64,000 nt of DNA from JAXGMV01 sp040772085 (GCA_040772085.1 JAXGYU010000001.1:1302001-1366000); one strand, 5' to 3'. Shown: positions 24,862-33,905, counted from the first letter of the stretch. Numbers and translations are program-made. Notes: a model not told the origin generated them from the letters alone.

Positions 24862-25648
24862 GAGCGGCTCCTTTCCCCAAATAAGCTTCGATGACCTTGG
24901 GGTTGTTTTGAATTTCTGATGGATTGCCGCGGGCGATAACGGATCCGAAGTCGATGACTGTGATGTCCTTGCAGATACCCATGACCACTTTCATCTGATG
25001 CTCGATCAACAGGATGGTAAGGTCGAACTTTTCATAAATAAAGTGAACCAGTTCCATCAGCTCGTTGATCTCTTTCGGGTTCATGCCGGCTGCGGGTTCA
25101 TCCAGCAGCAGCAGGTCCGGTTTGGCTGCCAGCGCGCGCGCAATCTCCACCCGGCGCTGCTGACCGTAAGGCAGGTTCTTCGCGACTTCATCGCGGATAT
25201 CCTGCAGGTTGAAGATCGACAGAAACTCGATCGCCCTTTCGGTCAATTCCGTTTCCTTCTCCTCGAACTTCTTGTTGCGGGTGATGGCATCCAGCAGGTT
25301 GTAGCCGGCATGCGGATGATAGGCGATGCGCACATTGTCCATCACCGACAGGTTCGAAAACAGGCGGATGTTCTGGAAAGTACGCGCGATACCCATCTGG
25401 GTGATCTCATGCGGGGCGATATTGTTGAGCAGCTTGCCCTCGAATGTAATGGTGCCGCTGGTTGGGACGTAGATGCCGGTGATCAGGTTGAAGATGGTGG
25501 TCTTGCCGGCGCCGTTCGGGCCGATCAGACCATTCATGGAGCCTTTGCGCAGGCTGATGTCGACATCATTGACCGCTGCCAGACCGCCGAAGTACTTGGA
25601 GACCGACGCCAGTTGCAATAGGGGTGTTTCAGTGGTTGTTGTTTCCAT
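24842..25648 (-). CDS. livG: branched-chain amino-acid ABC importer ATPase LivG
   Basis: 268 residues from ATG 25648 with GGAGGAGAG upstream; an upstream in-frame start at 25717 lies in livM and would add an Arg-rich tail. Walker A is GPNGAGKTT, the LivG-specific segment GIARTFQNIRLFSNLSVMDNV follows, signature NLPYGQQRRVEIARAL and Walker B LLLDEPAAGMNP. It forms the nucleotide-binding pair with LivF. The gene begins 11 bases after livM. Confidence 0.95.
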   Translation of the reverse strand: METTTTETPLLQLASVSKYFGGLAAVNDVDISLRKGSMNGLIGPNGAGKTTIFNLITGIYVPTSGTITFEGKLLNNIAPHEITQMGIARTFQNIRLFSNLSVMDNVRIAYHPHAGYNLLDAITRNKKFEEKETELTERAIEFLSIFNLQDIRDEVAKNLPYGQQRRVEIARALAAKPDLLLLDEPAAGMNPKEINELMELVHFIYEKFDLTILLIEHQMKVVMGICKDITVIDFGSVIARGNPSEIQNNPKVIEAYLGKGAAHAASSK

Positions 25649-25658
25649 CGCTCTCCTC

Positions 25659-27023
25659 CTATTGACCTGTTTCCGGCGTTGGCTTCTCGGCGAGCGGTTT
25701 GGTCTTTTTCGAGACAAACTTTTTCACCTTGAAGAAGCCCCATTCGACTGAGCCCATCAACCCTTCCGGTTTGATCAGCATCAGCAACAGCAGCGAGATG
25801 GGGTACAGCACGTAACGCCAGGTCGGCGCGTCCGTTCCGAGTTGTCCAAGCAGGACACGCAGCAGACCTTCCAGGAAGAAGAGCCAGCCGAATGACGCGA
25901 TCACCGTACCTGTCATGCTGCCGAGACCGCCGAACACGACGATGATCAATGGGTTGAAACCAACCAGGAACTCGAACGTACCCGGTGACAAGAAGCCGAT
26001 ATAGTGGGCATAGATGGCACCTCCCAGACCCGCGAACAAACTGCCCAGCACAAAGGCGAACAGTTTCTGCGAAGCGATGTCGATGCCCATTGCCTTGGAC
26101 GCCGTTTCATCTTCACGCACCGACAGAATGGCGCGGCCGGCGCTGGAATGAATGATGTTGCGCATCACGATCATCACCAGCAGCATGAACAGGAACGCCC
26201 AGAACCACGTGGTGAGTTTGGGAATACCCACCATGCCGCGACCGCCTTTCATTTCGGGGAAGGGCAGGATGGTATCCGAGTTGACCATCAGCACGTTGAC
26301 CACGATGGTGAAGCCCAGCGTGGCGATGCCGAAATAGTCAGAACCGAGCGACAGTACCGGCAAGCCGAACAGGAAGCTGACTTCAGCGGCGAAAACACCG
26401 GCGAAGATGACCGCCAGGAAGAAGACGATCTGCAGCGGAATACCCTGCGCCAGGAAGCCGCGTTCGACATTGGTACCCAGCAGGCTGGCGAAAGCCGGGT
26501 TAATCAGATTAGAGATATAGACCGCGACAACACCGGAGAGGATAGCGCCGACCAGATAGAGGGTGAACGCTGAAAGGACCGGGATGCCCTGTTTTTTCTT
26601 TAGCCACTTCTGGATAGCAAGGATGACCGCGCCACCCAGAATGGTGCCGATGCCAACCACCAGCAAGCCGCGCGCGTCGCCATTGACCCAGCGGTAGGTG
26701 ATGTCAGCAGCGGTATAAGCGCCGATACCGTAAAAGCCCCACTGCCCAAGACTGAACTGACCGTTGAAGCCGTAGATCAGGTTCAAGCCCAGCGCTACCA
26801 TCGTCATGGCGCAAGCTTGCATCAGCAGACCCGTGTCGAAGCTGTTCAAAAGCTGAACGCCGCCGATCTTCATCATGGCAACCTGCACGATCAGGAAGGC
26901 AATCACGATGCCGGCAACTTTTATCACAATGCTCTTTTGATCAAGAACCCACAACAAGCCATAGATGAAAGCGATGATGGCAGCGATTTTTACCAGAGAG
27001 ATGATTAGAAAGCCTAGTTCCAT
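25659..27023 (-). CDS. livM: branched-chain amino-acid ABC importer permease LivM
   Basis: 454 residues, about eleven hydrophobic segments. Family motifs are GLNLIYGFNGQFSLGQWGFYGIGAY split over two helices, then GSDYFGIATLGFTIVV, RAILSVREDETASKAMGID and GGLGSMTGTVI. The EAA-like SVREDE loop contacts the ATPases. It is longer than most LivM proteins because of an N-terminal pair of helices (IAAIIAFIYGLLW, IAFLIVQVAMMKIG) and a central loop about residues 140-185. The Lys-rich C-terminal tail (VKKFVSKKTKPLAEKP) is cytoplasmic. It starts 8 bases after livH. Confidence 0.92.
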   Translation of the reverse strand: MELGFLIISLVKIAAIIAFIYGLLWVLDQKSIVIKVAGIVIAFLIVQVAMMKIGGVQLLNSFDTGLLMQACAMTMVALGLNLIYGFNGQFSLGQWGFYGIGAYTAADITYRWVNGDARGLLVVGIGTILGGAVILAIQKWLKKKQGIPVLSAFTLYLVGAILSGVVAVYISNLINPAFASLLGTNVERGFLAQGIPLQIVFFLAVIFAGVFAAEVSFLFGLPVLSLGSDYFGIATLGFTIVVNVLMVNSDTILPFPEMKGGRGMVGIPKLTTWFWAFLFMLLVMIVMRNIIHSSAGRAILSVREDETASKAMGIDIASQKLFAFVLGSLFAGLGGAIYAHYIGFLSPGTFEFLVGFNPLIIVVFGGLGSMTGTVIASFGWLFFLEGLLRVLLGQLGTDAPTWRYVLYPISLLLLMLIKPEGLMGSVEWGFFKVKKFVSKKTKPLAEKPTPETGQ

Positions 27024-27031
27024 GCCATCAC

Positions 27032-28156
27032 CTATGCTTTCTCTTTGTCAGGTTCGCCGAAAATACCGGTAGGACGAACCAACAAGACGATGATCAGAAT
27101 TGAAAACGCGACCGCGTCACGCATGGGGGTCGAGATGAAGCCCATGGTCATGGCTTCAGCCTGCCCCATGATCAGCGCGCCGACCAGGGCGCCGGGGATG
27201 CTGCCGATACCGCCGAGCACAGCGGCAACGAAGGCCTTTAGGCCGGGCAGGATACCCATCTGCGACCAGATTGAACTGTAGGCGATAGCGTAAAGTACAC
27301 CGCCCACGCCGGCAAAAGCCGCGCCGATTGCGAAGGTAAAGGAGATGACCGAGTCCACGTTGATGCCCATCAGGCGGGCAGCACCCTGGTCATAGGAAGC
27401 CGCGCGCATGGCGATGCCGATCTTGGTGCGTTTGACCAGCAATTGCAGGAAGAGTTGCACAATGATCGAGGCCGCGATGATGATGAGCAAAATATTCGAG
27501 AAAGTGATCGAGCCGTCAGGCGGCGCCTGACCTTCCACAACCCGATGAATGCCATCCTTGATATACCAGGCGACCACGTTGAATGGTCTCTCATACGGGA
27601 TGAAGCGCGGAGAGTAAACGAAACTCAACGCGCCGAAGTACTCCAGGAAGAATGAGACGCCGATCGCAGTGATCAGTGCCGCGATCCTGGGCGCGGTACG
27701 CAGCGGCTTGTAGGCCACGCGCTCGATGGTGATCGCCAGCAAGGTGCAGATCACCATTGAAAGCAGGATGACCGTCAGCGAACCAATCAGAGTCGAGATC
27801 CAGACTGGAATTCCCGGGAAGGCAGCCGCCGGCCAGATATGCAGTTTAAAGCGGGAAACAGCAAAATAACTTGTGAATGCCCCTACCATGAAGACATCGC
27901 CGTGAGCGAAGTTGATTAATTTGACGATGCCATACACCATCGTATAACCCAGCGCGATCATGGCATACACAAAACCCAGTTGCAAGCCGCTGATAAAAAT
28001 TTGGGCAAACAGGACGGGTGTCTTGATCAGGTTCGAAATGATGAGATAAGCTGAACCTAAAACCAGTACACCGAGAAAGGCTTGACCAACCCAGGCAAGC
28101 GGAGGGGAGTTCCTGACAACTTTCGTGCTCTTCGTGACTGTTGTATTCGAAGTCAT
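27032..28156 (-). CDS. livH: branched-chain amino-acid ABC importer permease LivH
   Basis: 374 residues from ATG 28156; GTG 28165 is an alternative. Motifs are ISGLQLGFVYAMIALGYTMV, VKLINFAHGDVFMVGAF, YKPLRTAPRIAALITAIGVS and GGIGSIPGALVGALIMG, all standard for LivH. An N-terminal extension of about 45 residues contains one extra hydrophobic segment (VLVLGSAYLIISNLI). A loop of about 40 residues (around 195-235) with GIHRVVEGQAPPDGS is longer than usual. It follows the binding-protein gene after a strong hairpin. Confidence 0.92.
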   Translation of the reverse strand: MTSNTTVTKSTKVVRNSPPLAWVGQAFLGVLVLGSAYLIISNLIKTPVLFAQIFISGLQLGFVYAMIALGYTMVYGIVKLINFAHGDVFMVGAFTSYFAVSRFKLHIWPAAAFPGIPVWISTLIGSLTVILLSMVICTLLAITIERVAYKPLRTAPRIAALITAIGVSFFLEYFGALSFVYSPRFIPYERPFNVVAWYIKDGIHRVVEGQAPPDGSITFSNILLIIIAASIIVQLFLQLLVKRTKIGIAMRAASYDQGAARLMGINVDSVISFTFAIGAAFAGVGGVLYAIAYSSIWSQMGILPGLKAFVAAVLGGIGSIPGALVGALIMGQAEAMTMGFISTPMRDAVAFSILIIVLLVRPTGIFGEPDKEKA

Positions 28157-28182
28157 CCTCAACACACTCCCAGTTCATGAGA

Positions 28183-28212
28183 ATAGGGAGGGCAAGTGAC
28201 TGCCCTCCCTAT
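28183..28212 (-). terminator. intercistronic hairpin between livK and livH
   Basis: A perfect 12-base-pair stem (28183-28194 with 28201-28212) and a 6-base loop, 17 bases after the livK stop. No clear U-run follows on the minus strand, so it is more likely an mRNA-stabilising or partial-termination structure than a full terminator. Confidence 0.68.
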
Positions 28213-28228
28213 AACGAACCAATTAATT

Positions 28229-29431
28229 TTATGGATTCAGCATGGTTTCGAACTTGATGCCCTCAGGCGTGACTTTGAGCAGTGCTGCAGCCTTGATGGG
28301 GTTGTGCTTGTCATCGTAGCGGGTCTCGCCGGAAACGGTCTTGATGGTGATACCTTCAAGCGCCTTCTTCACAGCTTCGACATCATCAATGGTGCCGGCA
28401 TTCTGGATAGCGGTCAGCAGAATGTTGGTGGCATCATAGGTCAGCGCTGCCATTGAAGATGGCACCTGAGCTTTGCCGGTCTCGTCCTTGTACTTGTCAC
28501 CGTAGGCTTTCAGGAAGTCAACCACCTCGGGGCGGGTGTCTTCGGGAGAGTAGTGGTTGGTGAAATAACCACCTGCGGCAGAAGCAAGGTCGAGGTCAGT
28601 GGAATCCCAGCCATCACCACCGACGAACGGAGCGGTGATGCCCTTTTCCTTGGCCTGCTTGGTGACCAGGTTGACAATGTTGTAGTAGTCGGGCAGATAG
28701 ATTACGTCCGGCTTGGCTTCGGCAATTTTCGCCAGAATGGTGGTGAAGTCGGTATCCTTGGCTGTGTAGCTCTCAGAACCAACAATTTCGCCGCCGAGTT
28801 CTTTGAAGGATTTCTCGAACTCTTCCGCAAGACCCTTCACGTAGTCATTCGCCTGATCAAGCATGATGAAGGCTTTTTTGGCTTTCAGGTTCTCGAAGGC
28901 GAATTTTGCACCAACTTTGCCCTGGAAGGGGTCAATGAAGCAGGCGCGGAAAGCGTAGGGTTTGGTCTGGCCATTGGCGTCAACTGTGACACCCTCAGCC
29001 GTGGAAGTACCGCTGACAGTGATAACCTTTTTCTCGGTGCCGATTTCAGTCATCGGGATGGAGGCTTTGGAGCAGGTCTCACCGATAACGAACTTGACGC
29101 CATCCTGGTCGACCAGTTTGTTCATGGCGTTCACAGCGGGGTCAGGGGTGCACTGGCCGTCTTCCACAATCGGGACAACTTTGTGGCCCAACACACCGCC
29201 CTTGGCATTCCACTGCTCGATGGCAAGCAACGCGCCATCACGGGATGAGACACCAAAGGTGGGGACTGGACCAGATAATGGGACAACTACGCCGATTTTC
29301 AGATCGCCTTTGCTGGCAGCGGCTTCTGTTGCCGCGGGCTGACCGCCAGCAGGAGCGGCGGGGGCCGGCGTACAAGCGCTGAGCATGAAAATAACGATCA
29401 GCAATACACTAGCAAATTTCATTAAACGCAT
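28229..29431 (-). CDS. livK: branched-chain amino-acid ABC substrate-binding lipoprotein LivK
   Basis: 400 residues from ATG 29431, with AAGGAGAAGG upstream; the frame is open further upstream to 29587 but has no ribosome site there. Lipobox FMLSAC (Cys20) and a short linker. The Peripla_BP_6 domain begins LKIGVVVPLSGPVPTFGVSSRDGALLAIEQWNAKGGVLGH and includes QDGVKFVIGETCSKASIPM and YLPDYYNIVNLVTKQAKEKG. It would bind branched-chain or other amino acids outside the cell. The Ser/Thr pocket residues lie near SKAS. Driven by a clear promoter at 29566-29594. Confidence 0.93.
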   Translation of the reverse strand: MRLMKFASVLLIVIFMLSACTPAPAAPAGGQPAATEAAASKGDLKIGVVVPLSGPVPTFGVSSRDGALLAIEQWNAKGGVLGHKVVPIVEDGQCTPDPAVNAMNKLVDQDGVKFVIGETCSKASIPMTEIGTEKKVITVSGTSTAEGVTVDANGQTKPYAFRACFIDPFQGKVGAKFAFENLKAKKAFIMLDQANDYVKGLAEEFEKSFKELGGEIVGSESYTAKDTDFTTILAKIAEAKPDVIYLPDYYNIVNLVTKQAKEKGITAPFVGGDGWDSTDLDLASAAGGYFTNHYSPEDTRPEVVDFLKAYGDKYKDETGKAQVPSSMAALTYDATNILLTAIQNAGTIDDVEAVKKALEGITIKTVSGETRYDDKHNPIKAAALLKVTPEGIKFETMLNP

Positions 29432-29565
29432 AATCCTTCTCCTTTTATTGTCTTTTGTTGGGCTTGAAATAAATAGGTGGGATTCTACCCACTTGACCCC
29501 TGATATAAAACTTACTTCGGTTGGCTGGAATGAAATGTCGCTAAGGACTTTTACAGTATGTTCAA

Positions 29566-29594
29566 ATCTTAAGTCGAAATATTCCATATGTCAA
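29566..29594 (-). promoter_or_regulatory. promoter of the liv operon
   Basis: On the minus strand TTGACA (29594-29589), a 17-base spacer and TAAGAT (29571-29566). The leader to the livK ATG is about 130 bases, long enough to hold a regulatory RNA, although I recognise no known riboswitch. Confidence 0.7.
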
Positions 29595-29616
29595 GTGATT
29601 TAATACACAAAATTAC

Positions 29617-29645
29617 TTGACAAAACCGGCAAATCTCTCTAACAT
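29617..29645 (+). promoter_or_regulatory. promoter of the small membrane protein gene
   Basis: TTGACA (29617-29622), a 17-base spacer and TAACAT (29640-29645), about 27 bases before the start at 29679. It is divergent from the liv promoter, whose -35 box is 22 bases away. Confidence 0.6.
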
Positions 29646-29678
29646 AAGACTATTCAATTTTCCCCAGAGGTGGACATA

Positions 29679-30077
29679 ATGAAACGTGCCGTGCAACCTG
29701 GTCTGATTCCTGTGGTCTTGCTGCTCGAACTTATCCCACTGCTTCTGATGCCGCCCAATCTGTTCGCGGCGTCCAGCCAGGCATGGTGGCTTCCATTGAT
29801 CCTGAGTGTGTTCGCCGTGATTTCGCTGGTCCAATTGGTCGTTCGCCGCTCAACCCTGGTCTGGCCGTGGAGTCTGCTCTCACTGACACAGGGCTTGAAC
29901 ATTATCAGCCGGGTCATGATGCTGATGCCAAACGCCACTTTCTATACCGACGGGGTTTTGCTCACCAACTACCTGTATGTCATTCTGGCGGTCATCTCGA
30001 TCGCGCTCTCATTCTTCTTCATCGTTTACAACGAGAAGCCAGAAGTGCGGATCGGCTTGCTCGCCAAGCAGCGCTGA
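29679..30077 (+). CDS. small four-helix membrane protein, unknown function
   Basis: 132 residues from ATG 29679, with AGAGG 8 bases upstream (an in-frame GTG at 29670 overlaps that site). Four hydrophobic helices are visible: LIPVVLLLELIPLLLM, WLPLILSVFAVISLVQLVV, WSLLSLTQGLNIISRVMMLM and LLTNYLYVILAVISIALSFF. Positively charged residues (RR, EKPEVR) fall on the cytoplasmic side. No family recognised. It has its own promoter and terminator and lies between the liv operon and the GH51 gene. Confidence 0.65.
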   Translation: MKRAVQPGLIPVVLLLELIPLLLMPPNLFAASSQAWWLPLILSVFAVISLVQLVVRRSTLVWPWSLLSLTQGLNIISRVMMLMPNATFYTDGVLLTNYLYVILAVISIALSFFFIVYNEKPEVRIGLLAKQR

Positions 30078-30095
30078 TCTGACATAAATCTATCC

Positions 30096-30128
30096 CGAGG
30101 CTGACCTGACTGGTCAGCCTCGTTGTGT
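30096..30128 (+). terminator. intrinsic terminator
   Basis: An 11-base-pair stem (30096-30106 with 30112-30122) and a 5-base loop, followed by TTGTGTT. Ends the small membrane-protein gene. Confidence 0.75.
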
Positions 30129-30300
30129 TAAAATCCGCGTCACTTCGATGCAGGCTCGCTGATATTTTACAAAATGTCAATTCATCCACTACATTCCATT
30201 TAATTGTGCGTTGCAGCGCATTTTTCGAGCAGGCTGATCTCATCGACACGGCCGGCTCAGGGTAAAATGAAATCCTGACAGTTATCTCAAGGAGTTGCTC

Positions 30301-32214
30301 ATGCCGCCGATCCCGGAGTTTATCTTAAAACGTTTGTATGTCAAAAATAGTCTCAAGCATTCCCCCGAAGGTTTTTCCTTCCGGTTAAACAATACCTTCA
30401 GCCCTGCCACTATCAAGGCATTCAGTTTACTGGTCAACAATGAAGTCATTGACCCCGCGCGCGTTCGTGTCGAGGTTGAAAGTCAGGCTGAGCGCTCAGC
30501 CCAATCGATCGACGCCCGTGATCCTCTGTCGCTGTCACTCGGAGCCGCGGTAACCATCCGGTCGGATGAGAAGCTGCCCGAAGGCGGGTCGCTGCAGGTG
30601 CGCTTCGACACCGTTGAAGCCGGCGAACTGATGTTCGGCATCGATGCCGCTGAAAAGAAAGAATTCCGCGAGACACTGCGCAAAAATCCGATCCTCGACT
30701 TTATCCTCGGACCGCTGAAGGTGAACGCAACCATCGAATACGACAAGGTCATCGGCGAGATCAATCCCAATGTTTATGGTCATTTCGTCGAGCATCTGGA
30801 AGATGGGGTTTATGGCGGCATATGGACCAAAGACGGCGCACACTGGCGTGAGGATGTCGTTGGGCTGATCAAGGATTTGCGCCCATCGATCATCCGCTAT
30901 CCCGGCGGCAATTTCGCCAGCGACTATCACTGGGAAGACGGCATCGGTCCCAAGTCTGAACGACCCCAGCGCGAGAACAAAGGCTGGAACGCGATCGAAT
31001 CAAACCAGGTAGGCACGGATGAGTTCCTGCAGTTCTGTGAACATGTAGGCGCGCAGGCTTTCCTGGTCGTCAACGATGCCAGCGGAACCCCTGAAGAAGC
31101 CGCGCGCTGGGTAGCCTACTGCAATGAACCCGCCACTGGCGAGCAGGGGAAGCGCCGCGCCGCGAACGGGCATAAGGAACCTTATAACGTCAAAAAGTGG
31201 GGCATCGGCAATGAGGTCTGGGGACAGTGGCAGGTGGGTCACACCAATGCCCGCGCTTACGCCGCCCGCTTGCGCGAGTTCGCCCAGGCAATGCGCGCTG
31301 TCGATCCCGAAATTCAGATCGTGGCTGTCGGTCAGCAGGTGGACCATGATATCGTCACCGACCCGGGCCGGCTGTGGAATGAAGCCGTTCTGGCAGAAGC
31401 CGGTGACCTGATTGATGAGCTTTCATTTCACCTCTACCAGCCATCAGAAGAGGGCTGGCAGGAAGGCTATGACCAGGATGTGCTCTTCAAAACGCTGACC
31501 GCTGCCCCGCTCGACGTACAGGAATACATCCAGCGGGTTGCCCGTCAGGTTGCCCGCAATCCGCATCGCCGCAAGGTAACCGTGGCGCTGGACGAGTGGA
31601 ATTTGTGGCTGCCGACCGAAGGTGAGGTCAGCTCACGGCACAAGGTCACCTACCGCATGCGTGACGCGCTGTATGCTGCGGGTGTTCTTAATGTTTTTGG
31701 ACGGGAAGGCAAATCACTGACGACCGCCAATCTGGCACAGTTGGTGAATGTCCTGCCGCTGATCCAAGCCACCGAAGACAGGGCGATCACCACGCCGCTC
31801 TATCATGTCTTCAAGTTATTTAGTCAGATGGAAAAGATCGCGCTGGAGCCAATTGTCAAGGGACCCAAATTCAACAGCGCCTCGCTTGGCAACATCAGCA
31901 CACACAGTGAAGTCCCTTACCTCGATATCGGTGCTGCGCGCAGCCGCAATGGTCAGCGACTGACGCTGATGCTGGTTAACCGTCATCCAAGCCGCCGCAT
32001 GTATCTCGACATTAACCTGAAAGGTTTCGGGCTGATGCAGGCAGTGCAAGGCTGGCTGATTAGCAACAAGGACCCGCTGGCTTACAACACGCCCGAGAAT
32101 CCGCGCGCGGTGACAGCTAAAGAATTAAAAATGCCGGATGCCTTGAAAACCAAGTTCCGGCTCGACCTGCATGAATCTGCTGTCGCGTTGATGGTCTTGC
32201 GAAAAGGGAGTTAA
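30301..32214 (+). CDS. GH51 alpha-L-arabinofuranosidase with extra N-terminal beta domain
   Basis: 637 residues from ATG 30301 (AAGGAG 6 bases upstream). Residues 140-637 are a GH51 enzyme: NPNVYGHFVEHLEDGVYGGI, IIRYPGGNFASDYHWEDGIG, acid/base Glu305 in WGIGNEVWG and nucleophile Glu432 in ALDEWNLW, ending in the family's C-terminal beta domain. GH51 enzymes release terminal arabinofuranose from hemicellulose. There is no signal peptide, so it acts in the cytoplasm on imported oligosaccharides. Residues 1-125 are an added domain (LYVKNSLKHSPEGFSFRLNN...) resembling the small beta subunit type (DUF6379-like) of C-glycoside deglycosidases; that match is tentative. Confidence 0.88.
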   Translation: MPPIPEFILKRLYVKNSLKHSPEGFSFRLNNTFSPATIKAFSLLVNNEVIDPARVRVEVESQAERSAQSIDARDPLSLSLGAAVTIRSDEKLPEGGSLQVRFDTVEAGELMFGIDAAEKKEFRETLRKNPILDFILGPLKVNATIEYDKVIGEINPNVYGHFVEHLEDGVYGGIWTKDGAHWREDVVGLIKDLRPSIIRYPGGNFASDYHWEDGIGPKSERPQRENKGWNAIESNQVGTDEFLQFCEHVGAQAFLVVNDASGTPEEAARWVAYCNEPATGEQGKRRAANGHKEPYNVKKWGIGNEVWGQWQVGHTNARAYAARLREFAQAMRAVDPEIQIVAVGQQVDHDIVTDPGRLWNEAVLAEAGDLIDELSFHLYQPSEEGWQEGYDQDVLFKTLTAAPLDVQEYIQRVARQVARNPHRRKVTVALDEWNLWLPTEGEVSSRHKVTYRMRDALYAAGVLNVFGREGKSLTTANLAQLVNVLPLIQATEDRAITTPLYHVFKLFSQMEKIALEPIVKGPKFNSASLGNISTHSEVPYLDIGAARSRNGQRLTLMLVNRHPSRRMYLDINLKGFGLMQAVQGWLISNKDPLAYNTPENPRAVTAKELKMPDALKTKFRLDLHESAVALMVLRKGS

Positions 32215-32235
32215 CCTAACTCCGGTTTAGCCCCC

Positions 32236-32412
32236 TCAGCCACCCTGCCCGCGACCTGAACCAATCAGCCCGAGTATGGCGGCAATCAGGAACAGCGCGA
32301 TGGGAACGCCCACCGGTTGATCCGGCTTGATGATGTTCGCGACAAAGACGCCCAGGATGATGACGGCGGCAACGACCTGCATAATCGTTCTAATTCTGGG
32401 TGGAATATTCAT
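32236..32412 (-). CDS. 58-residue membrane protein translationally coupled to gatA
   Basis: A short frame of 58 codons. It begins MNIPPRIRTIMQVVAAVIIL, has two hydrophobic helices (VVAAVIILGVFVANII and VPIALFLIAAILGLIG) separated by the turn KPDQPVG, and ends in Gly/Arg (GSGRGQGG). Its ATG shares ATGA with the gatA stop, and GGAGGAG lies 10 bases upstream inside gatA, so translational coupling is likely. A two-helix hairpin in the membrane is predicted. Function unknown. Confidence 0.68.
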   Translation of the reverse strand: MNIPPRIRTIMQVVAAVIILGVFVANIIKPDQPVGVPIALFLIAAILGLIGSGRGQGG

Positions 32413-33905
32413 TTAAGGCTCTCCTCCCTCAAGAGTGCGGGTTGGCGCAAATGCCAATCGGTAACAGCTTGATACGCGCATGCCGCACGGAAGAGCAGGT
32501 CTTCTCTGAAATGCGGCCCCATCAATTGCATGCCAACCGGCATGTTATTGTTGTCAAAACCCACCGGGAAGGCCAGCGCCGGTACACCGGCAAGATTGGC
32601 CGGCAAAGTGAACACATCTTCGAGGTACATCGCCAGCGGGTCATCGGTATGCTCGCCCAGACGCAATGCAGTGCGGGGCGCGACCGGCGCCGCGATCAGA
32701 TCCACCTGCTGGAATGCCAGGTCAAAATCGCGCTTGATCAGCGTTCTGACTTTTTGCGCCTGTCCGTAGTATGCGTCGTAATAGCCGGATGACAGCGCGT
32801 ATGTGCCAAGCATGATACGGCGTTTGACTTCCGGTCCAAACAACTCACCGCGCGTGGCTTCAAATTGCTGCCAGAGCTCATCGCCGTCCGTGCGCGGACC
32901 ATAGCGGATGCCATCGAACCGCGCCAGGTTCGCCGAAGCTTCAGCCGGCGCGATCAGGTAATAGACCGGCAAAGCGTAACGCGTATGCGCCAGACTGATG
33001 GGCACCACGTCGGCGCCATGTTTCTTCATCTCATCGATCGCGGCACGCACACAGCCTTCAACCTCAGACTGCATGCCCTCGATGAAGTATTCCTCCGGCA
33101 CGCCAATCCGCATGCCGTCAAGTTGGGCGCTGCCGCACAGGTTGTAATCGACCAGGGGCAGATCCATGCTGGTCGCGTCAAGCGGGTCAAAGCCAGCCAT
33201 CTGCGTGAAGACCAGCGCGACATCCTCAACGCTGCGGGCGAAGACGCCGACCACATCCAGTGAGGAGCCGTAGGCGGTTAGACCGTAACGTGAGACGCGG
33301 CCATAGGTTGGTTTAATGCCGCTGACCCCGCAGAACGACGAGGGCTGACGAACACTGCCGCCCGTGTCGCTGCCGATGGCTGCCGGCACCATCCGGGCTG
33401 AAACAGCCGCGGCACTTCCGCCGCTGGAGCCGCCCGGCACATGCGCCAGGTTCCACGGGTTACGGGTCACTTTGTAGGCAGAAGTTTCTGTGGATGACCC
33501 CATGGCGAACTCGTCCATATTGGTCTTTCCCATGACGACCATGCCGGCATCTATGAGCTGTTTCATCGTGGTGGCGGTGAAAGGCGGGACGTAGCCTTCC
33601 AGAATTTTTGATCCGCAGGTACACGGCATACCGTCGACCGCCAGCAGGTCCTTGATCGCCAGCGGCAGCCCAAGCAGGGGCTTTAGCACAGCGGATTGAC
33701 CCGACCGCAAGGCAGCGTACTCGCGGTCAGCCGCTTGGGCTTGTTCGAGCGCGACGTCCGGCGTGAAAGTGATAAAGGCGTTGAGACGAGGCTCCAGCTT
33801 TTCCACCTGCCGGACATGCGCGGTCGTCAGCTCGACGCTCGAGAAAGCGCCGGCGCGCAAACCTGCCAGCATGTCAGCCAGGCTTAAATCAGTCAGCTCA
33901 CTCAT
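32409..33905 (-). CDS. gatA: Asp-tRNA(Asn)/Glu-tRNA(Gln) amidotransferase subunit A
   Basis: 498 residues from ATG 33905 with TGGAG upstream. Amidase-signature motifs: Lys in PLAIKDLLAVDG, the Gly/Ser-rich GGSSGGSAAAVSARMVPAA and GSDTGGSVRQPSSFCG (cis-Ser and nucleophile Ser), forming the Ser-Ser-Lys triad. GatA releases ammonia from glutamine for transamidation of Glu-tRNA(Gln) and Asp-tRNA(Asn). Its start overlaps the end of gatC by 8 bases. GatB is encoded separately at 45570, 12 kb away. The frame is open upstream to 34004 but that region belongs to gatC. Confidence 0.95.
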   Translation of the reverse strand: MSELTDLSLADMLAGLRAGAFSSVELTTAHVRQVEKLEPRLNAFITFTPDVALEQAQAADREYAALRSGQSAVLKPLLGLPLAIKDLLAVDGMPCTCGSKILEGYVPPFTATTMKQLIDAGMVVMGKTNMDEFAMGSSTETSAYKVTRNPWNLAHVPGGSSGGSAAAVSARMVPAAIGSDTGGSVRQPSSFCGVSGIKPTYGRVSRYGLTAYGSSLDVVGVFARSVEDVALVFTQMAGFDPLDATSMDLPLVDYNLCGSAQLDGMRIGVPEEYFIEGMQSEVEGCVRAAIDEMKKHGADVVPISLAHTRYALPVYYLIAPAEASANLARFDGIRYGPRTDGDELWQQFEATRGELFGPEVKRRIMLGTYALSSGYYDAYYGQAQKVRTLIKRDFDLAFQQVDLIAAPVAPRTALRLGEHTDDPLAMYLEDVFTLPANLAGVPALAFPVGFDNNNMPVGMQLMGPHFREDLLFRAACAYQAVTDWHLRQPALLREESLK

